Origin: Chitinophagales bacterium
GTDB lineage: Bacteria; Bacteroidota; Bacteroidia; Chitinophagales; Saprospiraceae
Length of the DNA stretch: 54,530 nt
Reading direction: 5' to 3'
Assembly (NCBI GenBank): GCA_013297745.1
Contig: JAAFIM010000018.1
Coordinates: forward strand, 1 to 54,530
Made by a program: the position numbers and the translations under genes. The notes beneath the pieces are model-generated. The model was not told the DNA's origin. It saw only the letters and a list, made by a program, of their open reading frames with translations, and ran no database searches. Below, one piece after another: positions 19,332-27,528 of the stretch; position 1 is the stretch's first letter, and each line of letters opens with the position of its first letter.

Positions 19332-19434
19332 CCCCGCGTTGTAACGCGGGGCTATTTCTATTAAACCCCGTTGGGGTTTTATTTTGCCAACCCCAAAGGG
19401 GTTGAACAGCAATTGCCCCGTGTGAAACACGGGG
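19332..19434. repeat. Cluster of four short GC-rich hairpins
   Basis: Four perfect or near-perfect inverted repeats follow each other in an otherwise AT-rich spacer. They are CCCCGCGTT/AACGCGGGG (19332-19351), AACCCCGTTGGGGTT (about 19364-19378), AACCCCAAAGGGGTT (19389-19403) and CCCCGTGTgaaACACGGGG (19416-19434). They resemble in style, but not in exact sequence, the hairpins at 39803-40130. No gene lies in 19202-19557. Confidence 0.75.
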
Positions 19435-19557
19435 TTTATAAGAAAAAAAATAACAATATCATTACAAAGATATACGTTTTTATCCCCTGATAATTTATTT
19501 CAAATACTTACTACTTTTTTGATACAAATACATTCAACAAATAATCCCCTCTATCCT

Positions 19558-22530
19558 ATGCGCCCTTTATTTTTCCTTATTTTATCCTTATTCGGGTGCT
19601 TAACCCCACTATCAGCACAAACCGCTAAACAAGAGTATATTCCCACAAAACCCCTGTTGGCAAAGGCAGAAACAGAAGACTTAAGTTTGCAATACGACAA
19701 AGCAGCCGCTACTTATGGGGAAATTATCAACATTCTAGCTCGCCAGCCCGACCCAAGTTTAGAATGGATAACTTATGCACGGGTTAGGTGCCTTAAGTCT
19801 AATAAACAGTTGGTAGATGCAGAACAATTGTCCCGTAGTTACTTAGTTTATACCCAAAAATTATCCCCAACTCAACCCATATCCTCGGCTTATGCTTATG
19901 CGGCTATGGCGGATATGATGAAGTTGCGCCGTCAGCCTGATTCCGCAGCTTATTGGATAGACCAGTTGCGGATAGTAGCTGATTCTATCGATACAAAAGG
20001 GATAAATGTTATTCATAAGGCTCGTTTGTGTTATGAAACAGCAATGTTAATGGAAGCTACCAAAGATTATGAGTTGATTATCAATTATTTGGAAACAGCC
20101 AAAGAAAGTCTGACCAAGTTTTCTACAGTAGAATCTACTTTGCAGTTGAAAACTTTAATCTTTTTGGCTGCTATGTACAGCTACACCGAACAACCCGCTA
20201 AGCTCGTAAAATGCTATAATCAAGCCCTCACTTTATCCAAAACTATACCTTCATCGCAGATTCAATGGTTAAATTATAGGGTAAAATGTATAGAATTGGA
20301 TATTTTTCTTTCCCGAAAAATGGCCAACGAGAGCCGCCAAACTATGATAATGGTAGAAAATTATGCCCGCGACCAATTTGGGGACACGTCTAAGGCTTAT
20401 ATTGCTTGTCTGATTTCTAACGGGATGGACTGCAAAGACCGTTTGGGGGACAACAAAACAATGGAGCAGAAATTTTTAGCCGTGCAGGAGATTGTCAAAC
20501 GGCTAAAAACGCCTTACGAACAGGTAGATTTATCCGATATGTACCGCAACTGGGCGTATACTTATTTAGAAAGTTGGAGTACAGATTCTCGTTATGATAC
20601 CACTTATGCTTATTTTCACCAAGCTTTTTTGTTGTCTTTGTCCCCACAATATAGAAATTTAAAATATAATGAATATCCCGATTTCAACCAACCCGATATT
20701 TATCAACACGGCTTCTTACTCACATATCGCTCTTTAATGGCTATTCAATACAACCTGTTTACCCATTATACCCACTTGCGCCAACCAAAAGAAAAAGATA
20801 ACCTGTTGAAAATTATACCTGTTATCAATGAGTTGAAAAATACCCTGTTGCGCAATACAAACGATAGCCGCCAGAGAAAAAACTTAGCTTATCTGTTTGA
20901 AGATTATTACTACAAAAAAATGGAAATGTACGGCGACTTCTACGGACAAGACAGTAGTTTAACCACGCAAAAAGAGTTATTTATCACCCTCCAACAACTC
21001 AATTCTCGCGAAAGTCGTTTTGGGGTCAATCAACAGCAAAGTTTGGCTTTAGCTGGGGTCAATAAAACTTTAATAAGCCAACAAGAACAATTGAATTTGA
21101 CCACCAAAGAGCTAAACTATCAGCTTGCAGCCGCCCAAAAACTTAACGATAAAAAAAATGTGTTAAAATTGGCTACTGATATATCCGCTTTGCGCAATCA
21201 ACAAGCCCAATTAGAACAAGAGATTAAACAAAAATATCCCCGTTATGCCCAATTAATTACCCAATTGCCTACTGTTGGGTTGGAAAATATACAGGCAAAT
21301 TTAGCCGATAAAGCTATGTTGATTTATGGCGCGGCGCGTTATCGAACCTTACAAATGCTTATCACCAAAGATACCATTATACATTATTATACATTTTTAG
21401 ACCGCGACGCTGTATGGAGAAAAAAAGTGGATAGTTTGCAGCATTTTTTACAAAATCCCCCCGTTAATGACGACAAAAACGATACATATAAACAAGAATT
21501 TTATACTCTATTGAGTGCTATCAGCCAGCAGTTTTTCAAACAAGATAGCTTTTTGCAAGCCAATAAAATAACCGATTTGGTGGTTGTTACGGACGAGTTG
21601 TTAGCCAAGTTGCCCTTTGAGTTGATATTAACCGAACCCAGCGATGCGCAAAAAGGGTATAAAGATTGGCCTTTTGCGGTCAAAAAGTATAAAATACAAT
21701 ATCTACCCGATGTTTCATTTTGGTTACAAAGTCAAAATCAATCAAAACAAAACAGCAACAACGGCAAATTTTTAGCTTTTGCTCCTACTTATGAAAATGC
21801 TATTGTTAATAAAAATCGTCCAGATAATTTAAAACAATTACGCAAGAATTTATCCGAATTGAACGGGGCTAAATCTGAAATAACCAATTTATCAACTTAT
21901 TATTATGGCAATTATTATCAAAATCAACAAGCTAATGAAGCCGAATTTAAACGCGCTATGCGGTCGCCTTATGCTATCGTACATTTAGCTATGCACGGTT
22001 TGTTGGACGAAGATGCTGCCGAATTGTCTGCTTTAGCCTTTTCGGAAACTGCGGATAGTACTGAAGATAATTTTTTGACCGCTTACGAGATTGCACAGTT
22101 GCGTTGTGAATCCCAATTAGTGGTTTTATCCGCCTGTGAAACTGCTGCTGGACAAAATCAAATGGGGGAAGGGGTGTTGAGTTTAGCCCGTTATTTTATA
22201 TATGGGGGCGCGCCTGCTATAGTAGCCACCCGTTGGCAAATTAACGACAGAACCACCGCGTTCATTATGCAAAATTTTTATAAATACTTGTATGAAGGTT
22301 TTACTATCAAACACGCCTTGCAAAAATCACAATTGGATTATTTGGCACAATCTAAAGGAGATGCTGCACACCCATTTTATTGGGCTGCTTTTACCAACAT
22401 AGGACACACAGATAAAAGCGTTTTTGTAGCGTCCAAAAATTGGTATTATAAATATATTTTAATAAGTGTAGCGGTTATATCTGCGCTTATGCTATTGTAT
22501 TGGTATAAACGCCGTCGCAAAAATCAATAA
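19558..22530 (+). CDS. TPR-CHAT protein (caspase-like peptidase, membrane-anchored)
   Basis: The 990-residue protein begins with a signal peptide (MRPLFFLILSLFGCLTPLSAQ), which is why I start it at the ATG 19558 rather than at a TTG at 19519. Residues about 25-470 are helical TPR-like repeats. A coiled coil follows about 475-570 (rich in QQ, LRNQQAQLEQEI), then the CHAT domain about 690-945. The peptidase dyad is present: His813 in LAMHG and Cys860 in LSACET, followed by GGAPAIVATRW and AHPFYWAAF. One transmembrane helix about 962-980 and a basic tail (YKRRRKNQ) close the protein. The N-terminal part would thus be periplasmic. CHAT peptidases are clan CD relatives of caspases and separase; natural substrates of such Bacteroidota members are mostly unknown. 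It stands alone. Confidence 0.9.
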   Translation: MRPLFFLILSLFGCLTPLSAQTAKQEYIPTKPLLAKAETEDLSLQYDKAAATYGEIINILARQPDPSLEWITYARVRCLKSNKQLVDAEQLSRSYLVYTQKLSPTQPISSAYAYAAMADMMKLRRQPDSAAYWIDQLRIVADSIDTKGINVIHKARLCYETAMLMEATKDYELIINYLETAKESLTKFSTVESTLQLKTLIFLAAMYSYTEQPAKLVKCYNQALTLSKTIPSSQIQWLNYRVKCIELDIFLSRKMANESRQTMIMVENYARDQFGDTSKAYIACLISNGMDCKDRLGDNKTMEQKFLAVQEIVKRLKTPYEQVDLSDMYRNWAYTYLESWSTDSRYDTTYAYFHQAFLLSLSPQYRNLKYNEYPDFNQPDIYQHGFLLTYRSLMAIQYNLFTHYTHLRQPKEKDNLLKIIPVINELKNTLLRNTNDSRQRKNLAYLFEDYYYKKMEMYGDFYGQDSSLTTQKELFITLQQLNSRESRFGVNQQQSLALAGVNKTLISQQEQLNLTTKELNYQLAAAQKLNDKKNVLKLATDISALRNQQAQLEQEIKQKYPRYAQLITQLPTVGLENIQANLADKAMLIYGAARYRTLQMLITKDTIIHYYTFLDRDAVWRKKVDSLQHFLQNPPVNDDKNDTYKQEFYTLLSAISQQFFKQDSFLQANKITDLVVVTDELLAKLPFELILTEPSDAQKGYKDWPFAVKKYKIQYLPDVSFWLQSQNQSKQNSNNGKFLAFAPTYENAIVNKNRPDNLKQLRKNLSELNGAKSEITNLSTYYYGNYYQNQQANEAEFKRAMRSPYAIVHLAMHGLLDEDAAELSALAFSETADSTEDNFLTAYEIAQLRCESQLVVLSACETAAGQNQMGEGVLSLARYFIYGGAPAIVATRWQINDRTTAFIMQNFYKYLYEGFTIKHALQKSQLDYLAQSKGDAAHPFYWAAFTNIGHTDKSVFVASKNWYYKYILISVAVISALMLLYWYKRRRKNQ

Positions 22531-22561
22531 ATTAACAATATCGCTTTTTTATAAAAAGCCA

Positions 22562-22637
22562 AAAGTTAACCTTCCCCGTCCCTCCCTTTTGAGAAACGAA
22601 ATTGCGCGTAAGCAAAAAGGACGGGAAGGGTTAACAC
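22562..22637. repeat. Imperfect palindrome
   Basis: GTTAACCTTCCCCGTCC (about 22564-22580) faces GGACGGGAAGGGTTAAC (about 22619-22635), pairing with two mismatches around a 38-nt loop. It lies between the CHAT gene and the 21-bp array. Confidence 0.55.
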
Positions 22638-22652
22638 ACTACAATAAACAAA

Positions 22653-22992
22653 CCTTTGCAAAGCTATAATAAATCTTTGCAAAGCTATAGTAATTCTTTG
22701 CAAAGCTATAGTAATTCTTTGCAAAGCTATAGTAATTCTTTGCAAAGCTATAGTAATTCTTTGCAAAGCTATAGTAAACCTTTGCAAAGCTATAGTAATT
22801 CTTTGCAAAGCTATAGTAATTCTTTGCAAAGCTATAGTAATTCTTTGCAAAGCTATAGTAAACCTTTGCAAAGCTATAGTAAACCTTTGCAAAGCTATAG
22901 TAAACCTTTGCAAAGCTATAGTAAACCTTTGCAAAGCTATAGTAAACCTTTGCAAAGCTATACCAAACTTGCGCAAAGCCATACCAAATGTT
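22653..22992. repeat. Tandem array of 21-bp units (array 1)
   Basis: Fourteen near-perfect units and two degenerate ones follow head to tail, and a single further core lies at 23031-23044. The unit is CTTTGCAAAGCTATAGTAATT or the variant with AAACC instead of AATTC at the join. Each unit holds two palindromes, CTTTGCAAAG and CTATAG. Both are preserved in the two variants, while the spacer between units varies. Because 21 is a multiple of three, open frames run through on both strands (heptads LQSYSNS/LQSYSKP and ALQRFTI); I do not consider them genes. There are no spacers or cas genes, so it is not CRISPR. Confidence 0.95.
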
Positions 22993-23068
22993 TGCAAATT
23001 AGTAGGGGCAAACCTATGTGTTTGCCCAAACCTTTGCAAAGCTACTACTTCCCCATACCAATTAAACT

Positions 23069-23105
23069 AAAAAACCTCTTGCTGTTTTAGCGAGAGGTTT
23101 TTTAT
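23069..23105. terminator. Bidirectional rho-independent terminator
   Basis: AAAAAACCTCTTGCTGTTTTAGCGAGAGGTTTTTT-type hairpin (stem AAAACCTCT/AGAGGTTTT) with A- and T-runs on either side, between the array and the convergent permease gene. Confidence 0.8.
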
Positions 23106-23126
23106 TGGAATATATCATCAATCTGC

Positions 23127-24128
23127 TTATTGATACCGTTTATTTTTATACACAAACCACACAATAAGCGGCAAACCAAACAAAGAAGTTACCGCGTTGA
23201 GTGGCAATAATTTATCTGTTATCAAAACAGTAGCCAATAATTGACACAATAATAATATGTTTGCGCCTATCAATAAAACAGCAGGGATTAGTTGATAATG
23301 CGAAGCTGTACGAAAACCCCAACGCGCCAAAGGGGGAACACCCATACCCACAAAAGCAATACTTCCGCAAAAAGCGGTAATTGTCCCCGCTATCAAAGCC
23401 GTGCTAAAAAATAATATCAATCGCAACCGTCGGTAATCAACCCCCATAGAATGGGCATAATTTCTACCCAATAATAATAAATTTAAACTTTTGGCTTGAC
23501 TAAACGCCAACCCCACACAGAATAAAAAGATTACAAACAATATCCGCAACTCATACCAATTAGATGCTTGCACGCCCGACATAGTCCAGCTAACAAAACG
23601 TTGCAATTGGGACTCATTCGCCCAATACTGTAGCATTTCTACCCCAGCACTTATTCCTGCGCTAAATATCAACCCGATGATTAGAATAGTTGCATTATCA
23701 GTCAGCTTCCACGCCAACGTTATCAACCCCAACAGCACTAAAGCCGCCCCCAAAGCAGCAGCACCAGCTTGCCCCCACTCGCCAAAGTAGATTAAAAATT
23801 GAGGAAAAGCTATCAAAACTAAAGCGACCCCCAAATTAGCCCCAGCTGACACCCCCAAAACATAAGGGCCTGCTATAGGATTATTAAAAAACGTTTGCAT
23901 CAATAACCCCGCAAGGGACAAACCCGCACCAGCCAACACAGCCATACAAGCTGACGGCAACCGCAGTTGAAAAATAATGTTGTAATGGGCGACGTTATAA
24001 TCTTTTTTCATCCAAATACAATCCCATAAACTGCCCAAAGGGATATTGACAACCCCCCAGCAAACATTTAACATCACTAATAAGAGCATAATTAGCCCTA
24101 ATATAAACAGTTTATGGATAAAATTCAT
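23127..24128 (-). CDS. FecCD/BtuC-type ABC transporter permease (iron-siderophore or cobalamin)
   Basis: A 333-residue inner-membrane permease with about ten helices. Family motifs are RLPSACMAVLAGAGLSLAG, QTFFNNPIAGPYVLGVSAGA and FCGSIAFVGMGVPPLARW. I place the start at 24126-24128 because a rho-independent terminator of the upstream gene lies at 24161-24196; a longer frame from 24239 would have to be translated across that terminator. Family members import ferric siderophores, heme or B12. The ATPase and the binding-protein genes that normally accompany it are absent from both sides, so the permease is an orphan or depends on parts encoded elsewhere. Confidence 0.9.
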   Translation of the reverse strand: MNFIHKLFILGLIMLLLVMLNVCWGVVNIPLGSLWDCIWMKKDYNVAHYNIIFQLRLPSACMAVLAGAGLSLAGLLMQTFFNNPIAGPYVLGVSAGANLGVALVLIAFPQFLIYFGEWGQAGAAALGAALVLLGLITLAWKLTDNATILIIGLIFSAGISAGVEMLQYWANESQLQRFVSWTMSGVQASNWYELRILFVIFLFCVGLAFSQAKSLNLLLLGRNYAHSMGVDYRRLRLILFFSTALIAGTITAFCGSIAFVGMGVPPLARWGFRTASHYQLIPAVLLIGANILLLCQLLATVLITDKLLPLNAVTSLFGLPLIVWFVYKNKRYQ

Positions 24129-24160
24129 AATCAAATCAGCAGAAAAAGGGTTAAATAGCA

Positions 24161-24196
24161 ATAAAAAAAGCCGCCTGAACGAATCCAAGCAGCTTA
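24161..24196 (-). terminator. Rho-independent terminator after the outer-membrane barrel gene
   Basis: Read on the minus strand, AAGCTGCTTG...CAGGCGGCTT forms a ten-pair stem with two G-U pairs, followed by seven T residues. It lies 36 nt after the stop of the gene at 24232. Confidence 0.75.
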
Positions 24197-24231
24197 TAGA
24201 ATGTATCAAAGGTAATAATATACAAACATTA

Positions 24232-24990
24232 TTATTCACCCATAGGTACGATATAATTAAAACCTACAGTCAAGCCACCAGATACATTGTAAGCGTTGCC
24301 ACGGGTAGCATTGCCCAAAGTACCAGAAGAGGGGAAAAATAGGGGAGAATCTTCGCCTTCAGTATTGGTAAAGTTACCAGTCAATTGTAGCGCGAAAATC
24401 ATTTTAGCAGATTCGGTGATATTTATCTGTCCGCCCATTTCTATCATCAAACCAATAACGGTTTTTTTGTAGATGTCGTCAAATTGAGTGCCAATAACGG
24501 GAGTAGTGTAAGGGTTCATATTCGTTTTGTCTTGGTCTAAGTTCAGTATAGACTTGTCGTCGTACGAGAAAGTAGCAGAGCGCAAAAGGTCAAAATAAGG
24601 CCCGATGCGGAAAAAAGAAGAAGAAGAGGCGTCTGTGCTACCATTGACTTTGATAAGAATAGGCACACGCAAATAATTAAGGTTGCGAGAGAATACATCT
24701 TGGTCAGCTTTGGCTACGCCGTCATAAGCGGTGATGTAATTTTGTCCTTGTTTGGAGAACAAAAGCCCTGTAGTAATCCCAAAGCCTTCTGTTAGGTTAA
24801 AACCAGCCGTTAGCCCTAAGTTGTACCCAAAAGTACCTCTGAAATCTTGGTCTTGGTCTTCAGCGAAGTCTTCATCGTTCAAAATCCAAGTATTGGCTGG
24901 GGTAAAGTTAAAGCCAAGTTCAAACCCTTTTTGAGCTTGTGCCAATGCAGCCGAACAAAATACAGCCGCGAGTAGTAACAAATTGCGCAT
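24232..24990 (-). CDS. Outer-membrane beta-barrel protein (PorT-like family)
   Basis: The 252-residue protein has a signal peptide (cleavage after AQAQ, residue 20) and alternating beta strands with glycine/aromatic girdles: FELGFNFTPANTW, GYNLGLTAGFNL, GFGITTGLLFSKQG, FFRIGPYFDLL, and a final FNYIVPMGE strand. This matches the small eight-stranded-type outer-membrane barrels common in Bacteroidota (PF13568-like). The acidic loop DEDFAEDQDQDF near residue 40 is notable. Function is not assigned; PorT itself is a type IX component, but nothing here shows that this is PorT rather than one of its many relatives. Confidence 0.8.
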   Translation of the reverse strand: MRNLLLLAAVFCSAALAQAQKGFELGFNFTPANTWILNDEDFAEDQDQDFRGTFGYNLGLTAGFNLTEGFGITTGLLFSKQGQNYITAYDGVAKADQDVFSRNLNYLRVPILIKVNGSTDASSSSFFRIGPYFDLLRSATFSYDDKSILNLDQDKTNMNPYTTPVIGTQFDDIYKKTVIGLMIEMGGQINITESAKMIFALQLTGNFTNTEGEDSPLFFPSSGTLGNATRGNAYNVSGGLTVGFNYIVPMGE

Positions 24991-25065
24991 AATGCAAAAT
25001 TAAAGTTTAAGAAGTTATTATAAATAAGAAAAAGATTATAAAATAATACATTTGATTTGGGTAAA

Positions 25066-25099
25066 ATAAGCAACAAACTATAAAAAATAGCTATTTTTG
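25066..25099 (+). promoter_or_regulatory. Candidate promoter upstream of repeat A copy 2
   Basis: TTTG at 25066-25069 and TATTTTTG at 25092-25099, 22 nt apart, point toward the Mpo1-like gene, but the repeat at 25127-25324 lies in between. If it is the original promoter, the repeat was inserted into the leader. Confidence 0.35.
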
Positions 25100-25126
25100 C
25101 GGGCTTATAAGTAATTAGACAATATA

Positions 25127-25337
25127 AAAGTAATTTTTACGCTTTAGCAAAAACTTGGGTTTTGGAAATTTTCTTAACAGCTTACGCCTGAAAATTTCTT
25201 TTTCTTCGTACTTTTTGCAGGCGCAAAAAGTACCAAAAACGCCTTGTTTCTATAAACTTGTTCGCTCCGCTGCGCTTCGTCTCACTTCAGACAGTATAGA
25301 AACTCAACGGATTGGTGTAGTTACGCGCTCCGCGCGA
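25127..25337. repeat. Dispersed repeat family A, copy 2 (inverted relative to copy 1)
   Basis: The reverse complement of this stretch aligns with 1-197 from AGTAATTTTTAC at 25130 to GTAGTTAC at 25324. It continues with GCGCTCCGCGCGA beyond the point where copy 1 leaves the window. It fills most of the spacer between the barrel gene and the Mpo1-like gene; no gene is seen in 24991-25406. Confidence 0.85.
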
Positions 25338-25406
25338 TTTTTTACTTTATTTTTGTCTACTTACTTATTAAGCTAATTATTCCAAAAATATCAAATCAAT
25401 AATTGT

Positions 25407-25751
25407 ATGGCAAAAAAATATCAAAACTTGCGGGAATTTTACCCTTTTTATCTATTGGAGCATCAAAATTTTATCAGCCGTTGTTTACATTTTATCGGCA
25501 CGGGGGGATTTTTGAGCTTGTTGGCTTATGCGCTTATCTCCCAAACGTGGTGGTTATTGGCACTTTGTCCTGTTATGGGTTATGGTTTTGCGTGGGTAGG
25601 GCATTTTTTCTTTGAAAAAAACCGCCCAGCTACATTCACTTATCCAGCTATGAGCTTGGTATCAGATTTTATAATGTTTTACCATATACTCACTTTCCAG
25701 ATTGGGGCTAAAATAGCTCAAGCTAAGGAAATTATGCAAGCCCAACAGTAA
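25407..25751 (+). CDS. Mpo1-like (DUF962) membrane protein
   Basis: A 114-residue protein of the DUF962/Mpo1 family, whose yeast member is an iron-dependent dioxygenase of fatty-acid alpha-oxidation. The conserved histidine motifs are visible: LLEHQNFISRCLHFIGT near residues 17-33 and WVGHFFFEKNRPATF near 63-77. There are two hydrophobic helices in between and one after. Bacterial members have no firmly assigned substrate. The gene is alone, convergent with the Nudix gene. Confidence 0.88.
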   Translation: MAKKYQNLREFYPFYLLEHQNFISRCLHFIGTGGFLSLLAYALISQTWWLLALCPVMGYGFAWVGHFFFEKNRPATFTYPAMSLVSDFIMFYHILTFQIGAKIAQAKEIMQAQQ

Positions 25752-25836
25752 AAATTTAACCCTTTGCTAATAACCTGTTAAGAAACTATTAGCATTTAAA
25801 CGGATAAAAAGAAAATTGGGTTGGGAAAAAGTGTAT

Positions 25837-26499
25837 TTATTTGGATAAAAAATTGGCTTCGTCCAAAATTGTGGCAAATTCGGATAAAATCATAGCCGTT
25901 GCGCCCCACACTTTGCGCTCGTGCATATCGTAATAAGGCACATCTGTCATCACGCTATCATTGGTTAGGCTCAGGTTGGTGATTTTTCGCCGCTCTGTTT
26001 CCAATAGCCAACTCAAGGGCGTTTCCAAAATCTCCTCAACTTCGTTATCATCTTTTTGAAAAGAGGGCGTTTGGGGCAAAAAACCCACAAAAGGCTGCAC
26101 GTAAAAATTGCTCACGGGAATATACAAAGGCGTAAGTGCGCCCAAAACTTCTATATGAGCGGCTGAAATACCAAATTCTTCCTCTGTTTCGCGCAAAGCG
26201 GTAGTTTCATCCGAACTATCGCTTTTTTCTTGGCTACCACCAGGGAAACTAACCTGGCGGCTGTGCGCATAAGGAGATTCTGGCCGCTGCATAAGCGCGG
26301 TGTGCCAAATGCCGTCTTTGGAATAGATTAAAGCCATCACACTGGCTTTTTTGTGGTTGGGGGGAAGTTGGGCGTACCAATCCTTTATCTGTTGGAGGTC
26401 GTATTGGCGGCGGGTCATTTCCCACTGAACGGCTATACCAGGCAAAGGCTGGCGCAAGCGTTCGCGTATTTTCTCAATATCTGAAAAATTGCTGTGCAT
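25837..26499 (-). CDS. Nudix hydrolase, CoA pyrophosphatase-like
   Basis: The 220-residue cytoplasmic protein has the CoA-specific signature: LMQRPESPYAHSRQVSFPGG (residues 69-88, UPF0035 type) leading into the Nudix box with ALRETEEEFG at 101-110, which supplies the metal-binding glutamates. Family enzymes such as NudL/PCD1 hydrolyse CoA and its derivatives to 4'-phosphopantetheine and 3',5'-ADP. A full -7 box lies 51 nt upstream on the same strand. Confidence 0.88.
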   Translation of the reverse strand: MHSNFSDIEKIRERLRQPLPGIAVQWEMTRRQYDLQQIKDWYAQLPPNHKKASVMALIYSKDGIWHTALMQRPESPYAHSRQVSFPGGSQEKSDSSDETTALRETEEEFGISAAHIEVLGALTPLYIPVSNFYVQPFVGFLPQTPSFQKDDNEVEEILETPLSWLLETERRKITNLSLTNDSVMTDVPYYDMHERKVWGATAMILSEFATILDEANFLSK

Positions 26500-26516
26500 A
26501 AAAAAGCGTTTTAGCT

Positions 26517-26550
26517 AAAAAAAAAGCCCAAGTGTTGAAAACTTGGGCGC
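26517..26550 (-). terminator. Rho-independent terminator after mscS copy 1
   Basis: On the minus strand GCCCAAGTTTTCAACACTTGGGC is followed by nine T residues (stem GCCCAAGT/ACTTGGGC), 36 nt after the mechanosensitive-channel stop codon. Confidence 0.85.
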
Positions 26551-26557
26551 AAAGGTA
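26550..26557 (-). promoter_or_regulatory. -7 box for the Nudix gene
   Basis: On the minus strand this is TACCTTTG, a full match to TAnnTTTG. It directly abuts the upstream terminator hairpin, so the end of one transcription unit and the start of the next overlap. Confidence 0.55.
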
Positions 26558-26585
26558 AGCATTTTTACCATTTTGCAAATTTTTT

Positions 26586-27350
26586 TTAGATAGAAAGTTG
26601 CCCTTCTTCTGAAGCTTTTTTTACCGCTTCCAATACATAAGCGTTGATGTCAGCAAAATTGTCGGTAGAAGTCCAAGCGCGTACGGCAAAAGTAATAGAG
26701 CCAGCGCTGATAGCTGTGGGTACAATTTCTAAAGATTTGATTTGTGCGTGTCCGCTAACCGCTTTGGTGAGCTTGCTTTTGGCTTCGTCAAAGTTGGTGC
26801 CGTTGATAGTAAAACTCAAATCTACCCGTCTTTCTGGTTGGAAGGTAATGTTTTGGGTAGTGCCTGATGATAACGCGCCGTTGGGGATGATAATCGTTTG
26901 ATTGTCGGCTGTGGTGATAATGGTGCTGAATAGTTGAATTTCCCGCACTTTGCCCGTGTGCCCTTGCGCTACTATAGTATCGCCAACCTTAAATGGTCTG
27001 AAAATCAATATCATAAACCCGCTCGCTATATGCGAAAGAGTACCTTGCAAAGCTATACCTATAGCCAAGAAAGAACCACCAAAAGCAGCAGCGAAAGAGG
27101 TTGTTTCTATCCCCAAAGTGCCAGCTACAGCTATAATAACGAAAATTTTAACAACCCATCCCACCATAGAAGAGATAAAGTTGCTTAAAGTTTCATCAAA
27201 TTTTTGCACAGTAAATATCTTGCGCAATACGCCAGACAACACATTAGCTATTTTGAAGCCAACCCACAATAAAATGATGGCTTTGAGATAAGTGGGTGCG
27301 TTGGTAACGACTAGATTTAGAAAATCTTGTGCGAGTTTGGTGAAGTCCAT
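26586..27350 (-). CDS. Small-conductance mechanosensitive channel (MscS family), copy 1
   Basis: A 254-residue inner-membrane channel with three N-terminal helices. The pore helix is FAAAFGGSFLAIGIALQGTLSHIASG (split across residues about 84-110), followed by FRPFKVGDTI, the beta domain with IIIPNGAL, and the C-terminal alpha/beta domain. MscS channels open under membrane tension to release solutes on osmotic downshock. It is a single gene with a candidate -7 box (TAACTTTG) about 80 nt upstream. A paralogue lies at 38884-39735. Confidence 0.92.
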   Translation of the reverse strand: MDFTKLAQDFLNLVVTNAPTYLKAIILLWVGFKIANVLSGVLRKIFTVQKFDETLSNFISSMVGWVVKIFVIIAVAGTLGIETTSFAAAFGGSFLAIGIALQGTLSHIASGFMILIFRPFKVGDTIVAQGHTGKVREIQLFSTIITTADNQTIIIPNGALSSGTTQNITFQPERRVDLSFTINGTNFDEAKSKLTKAVSGHAQIKSLEIVPTAISAGSITFAVRAWTSTDNFADINAYVLEAVKKASEEGQLSI

Positions 27351-27429
27351 TTTTGTTTTTTTAAATTAAGAGGTTTGGTAAAATTGTGAAAAAAATATTT
27401 TTTTGTATTAAAATCTAACAAATAGACCG

Positions 27430-27437
27430 CAAAGTTA
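27430..27437 (-). promoter_or_regulatory. Candidate -7 box for mscS copy 1
   Basis: TAACTTTG on the minus strand, 80 nt upstream of the start codon; the -33 TTG is not well spaced. Confidence 0.4.
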
Positions 27438-27528
27438 AAAAAGGTAACAAACAAACGCGCTAAAATGACAAAAAAAATACCCATTCTGGGCAGAAAAGTA
27501 TTTTTTTTATAAAAATTAGCCAATGGGC

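Noticed and set aside
19332-19434. Integron attC-like or riboswitch interpretation of the hairpin cluster
   Set aside because: No integrase, no core-site consensus and no recognisable aptamer; the elements are simple independent stem-loops.
22653-22992. CRISPR array
   Set aside because: Units are directly adjacent with no unique spacers, and there are no cas genes in the window.
22566-23090. Heptad-repeat open frames on both strands through array 1
   Set aside because: A 21-bp unit without stops leaves frames open on both strands by construction. The plus frame needs a TTG start inside the first unit, and neither product has a credible non-repeat domain.
23127-24239. Start of the FecCD permease at 24239
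   Set aside because: It would require translation through the terminator of the upstream gene and overlap with that gene; the ATG at 24128 gives the usual family length.
25407-25430. Similarity of the Mpo1-like N-terminus (MAKKYQ) to the peptide encoded by the family B hairpin
   Set aside because: Both derive from an A-rich stretch ATGGCAAAAAA; the similarity ends after about seven codons and the Mpo1 family explains the rest of the gene.
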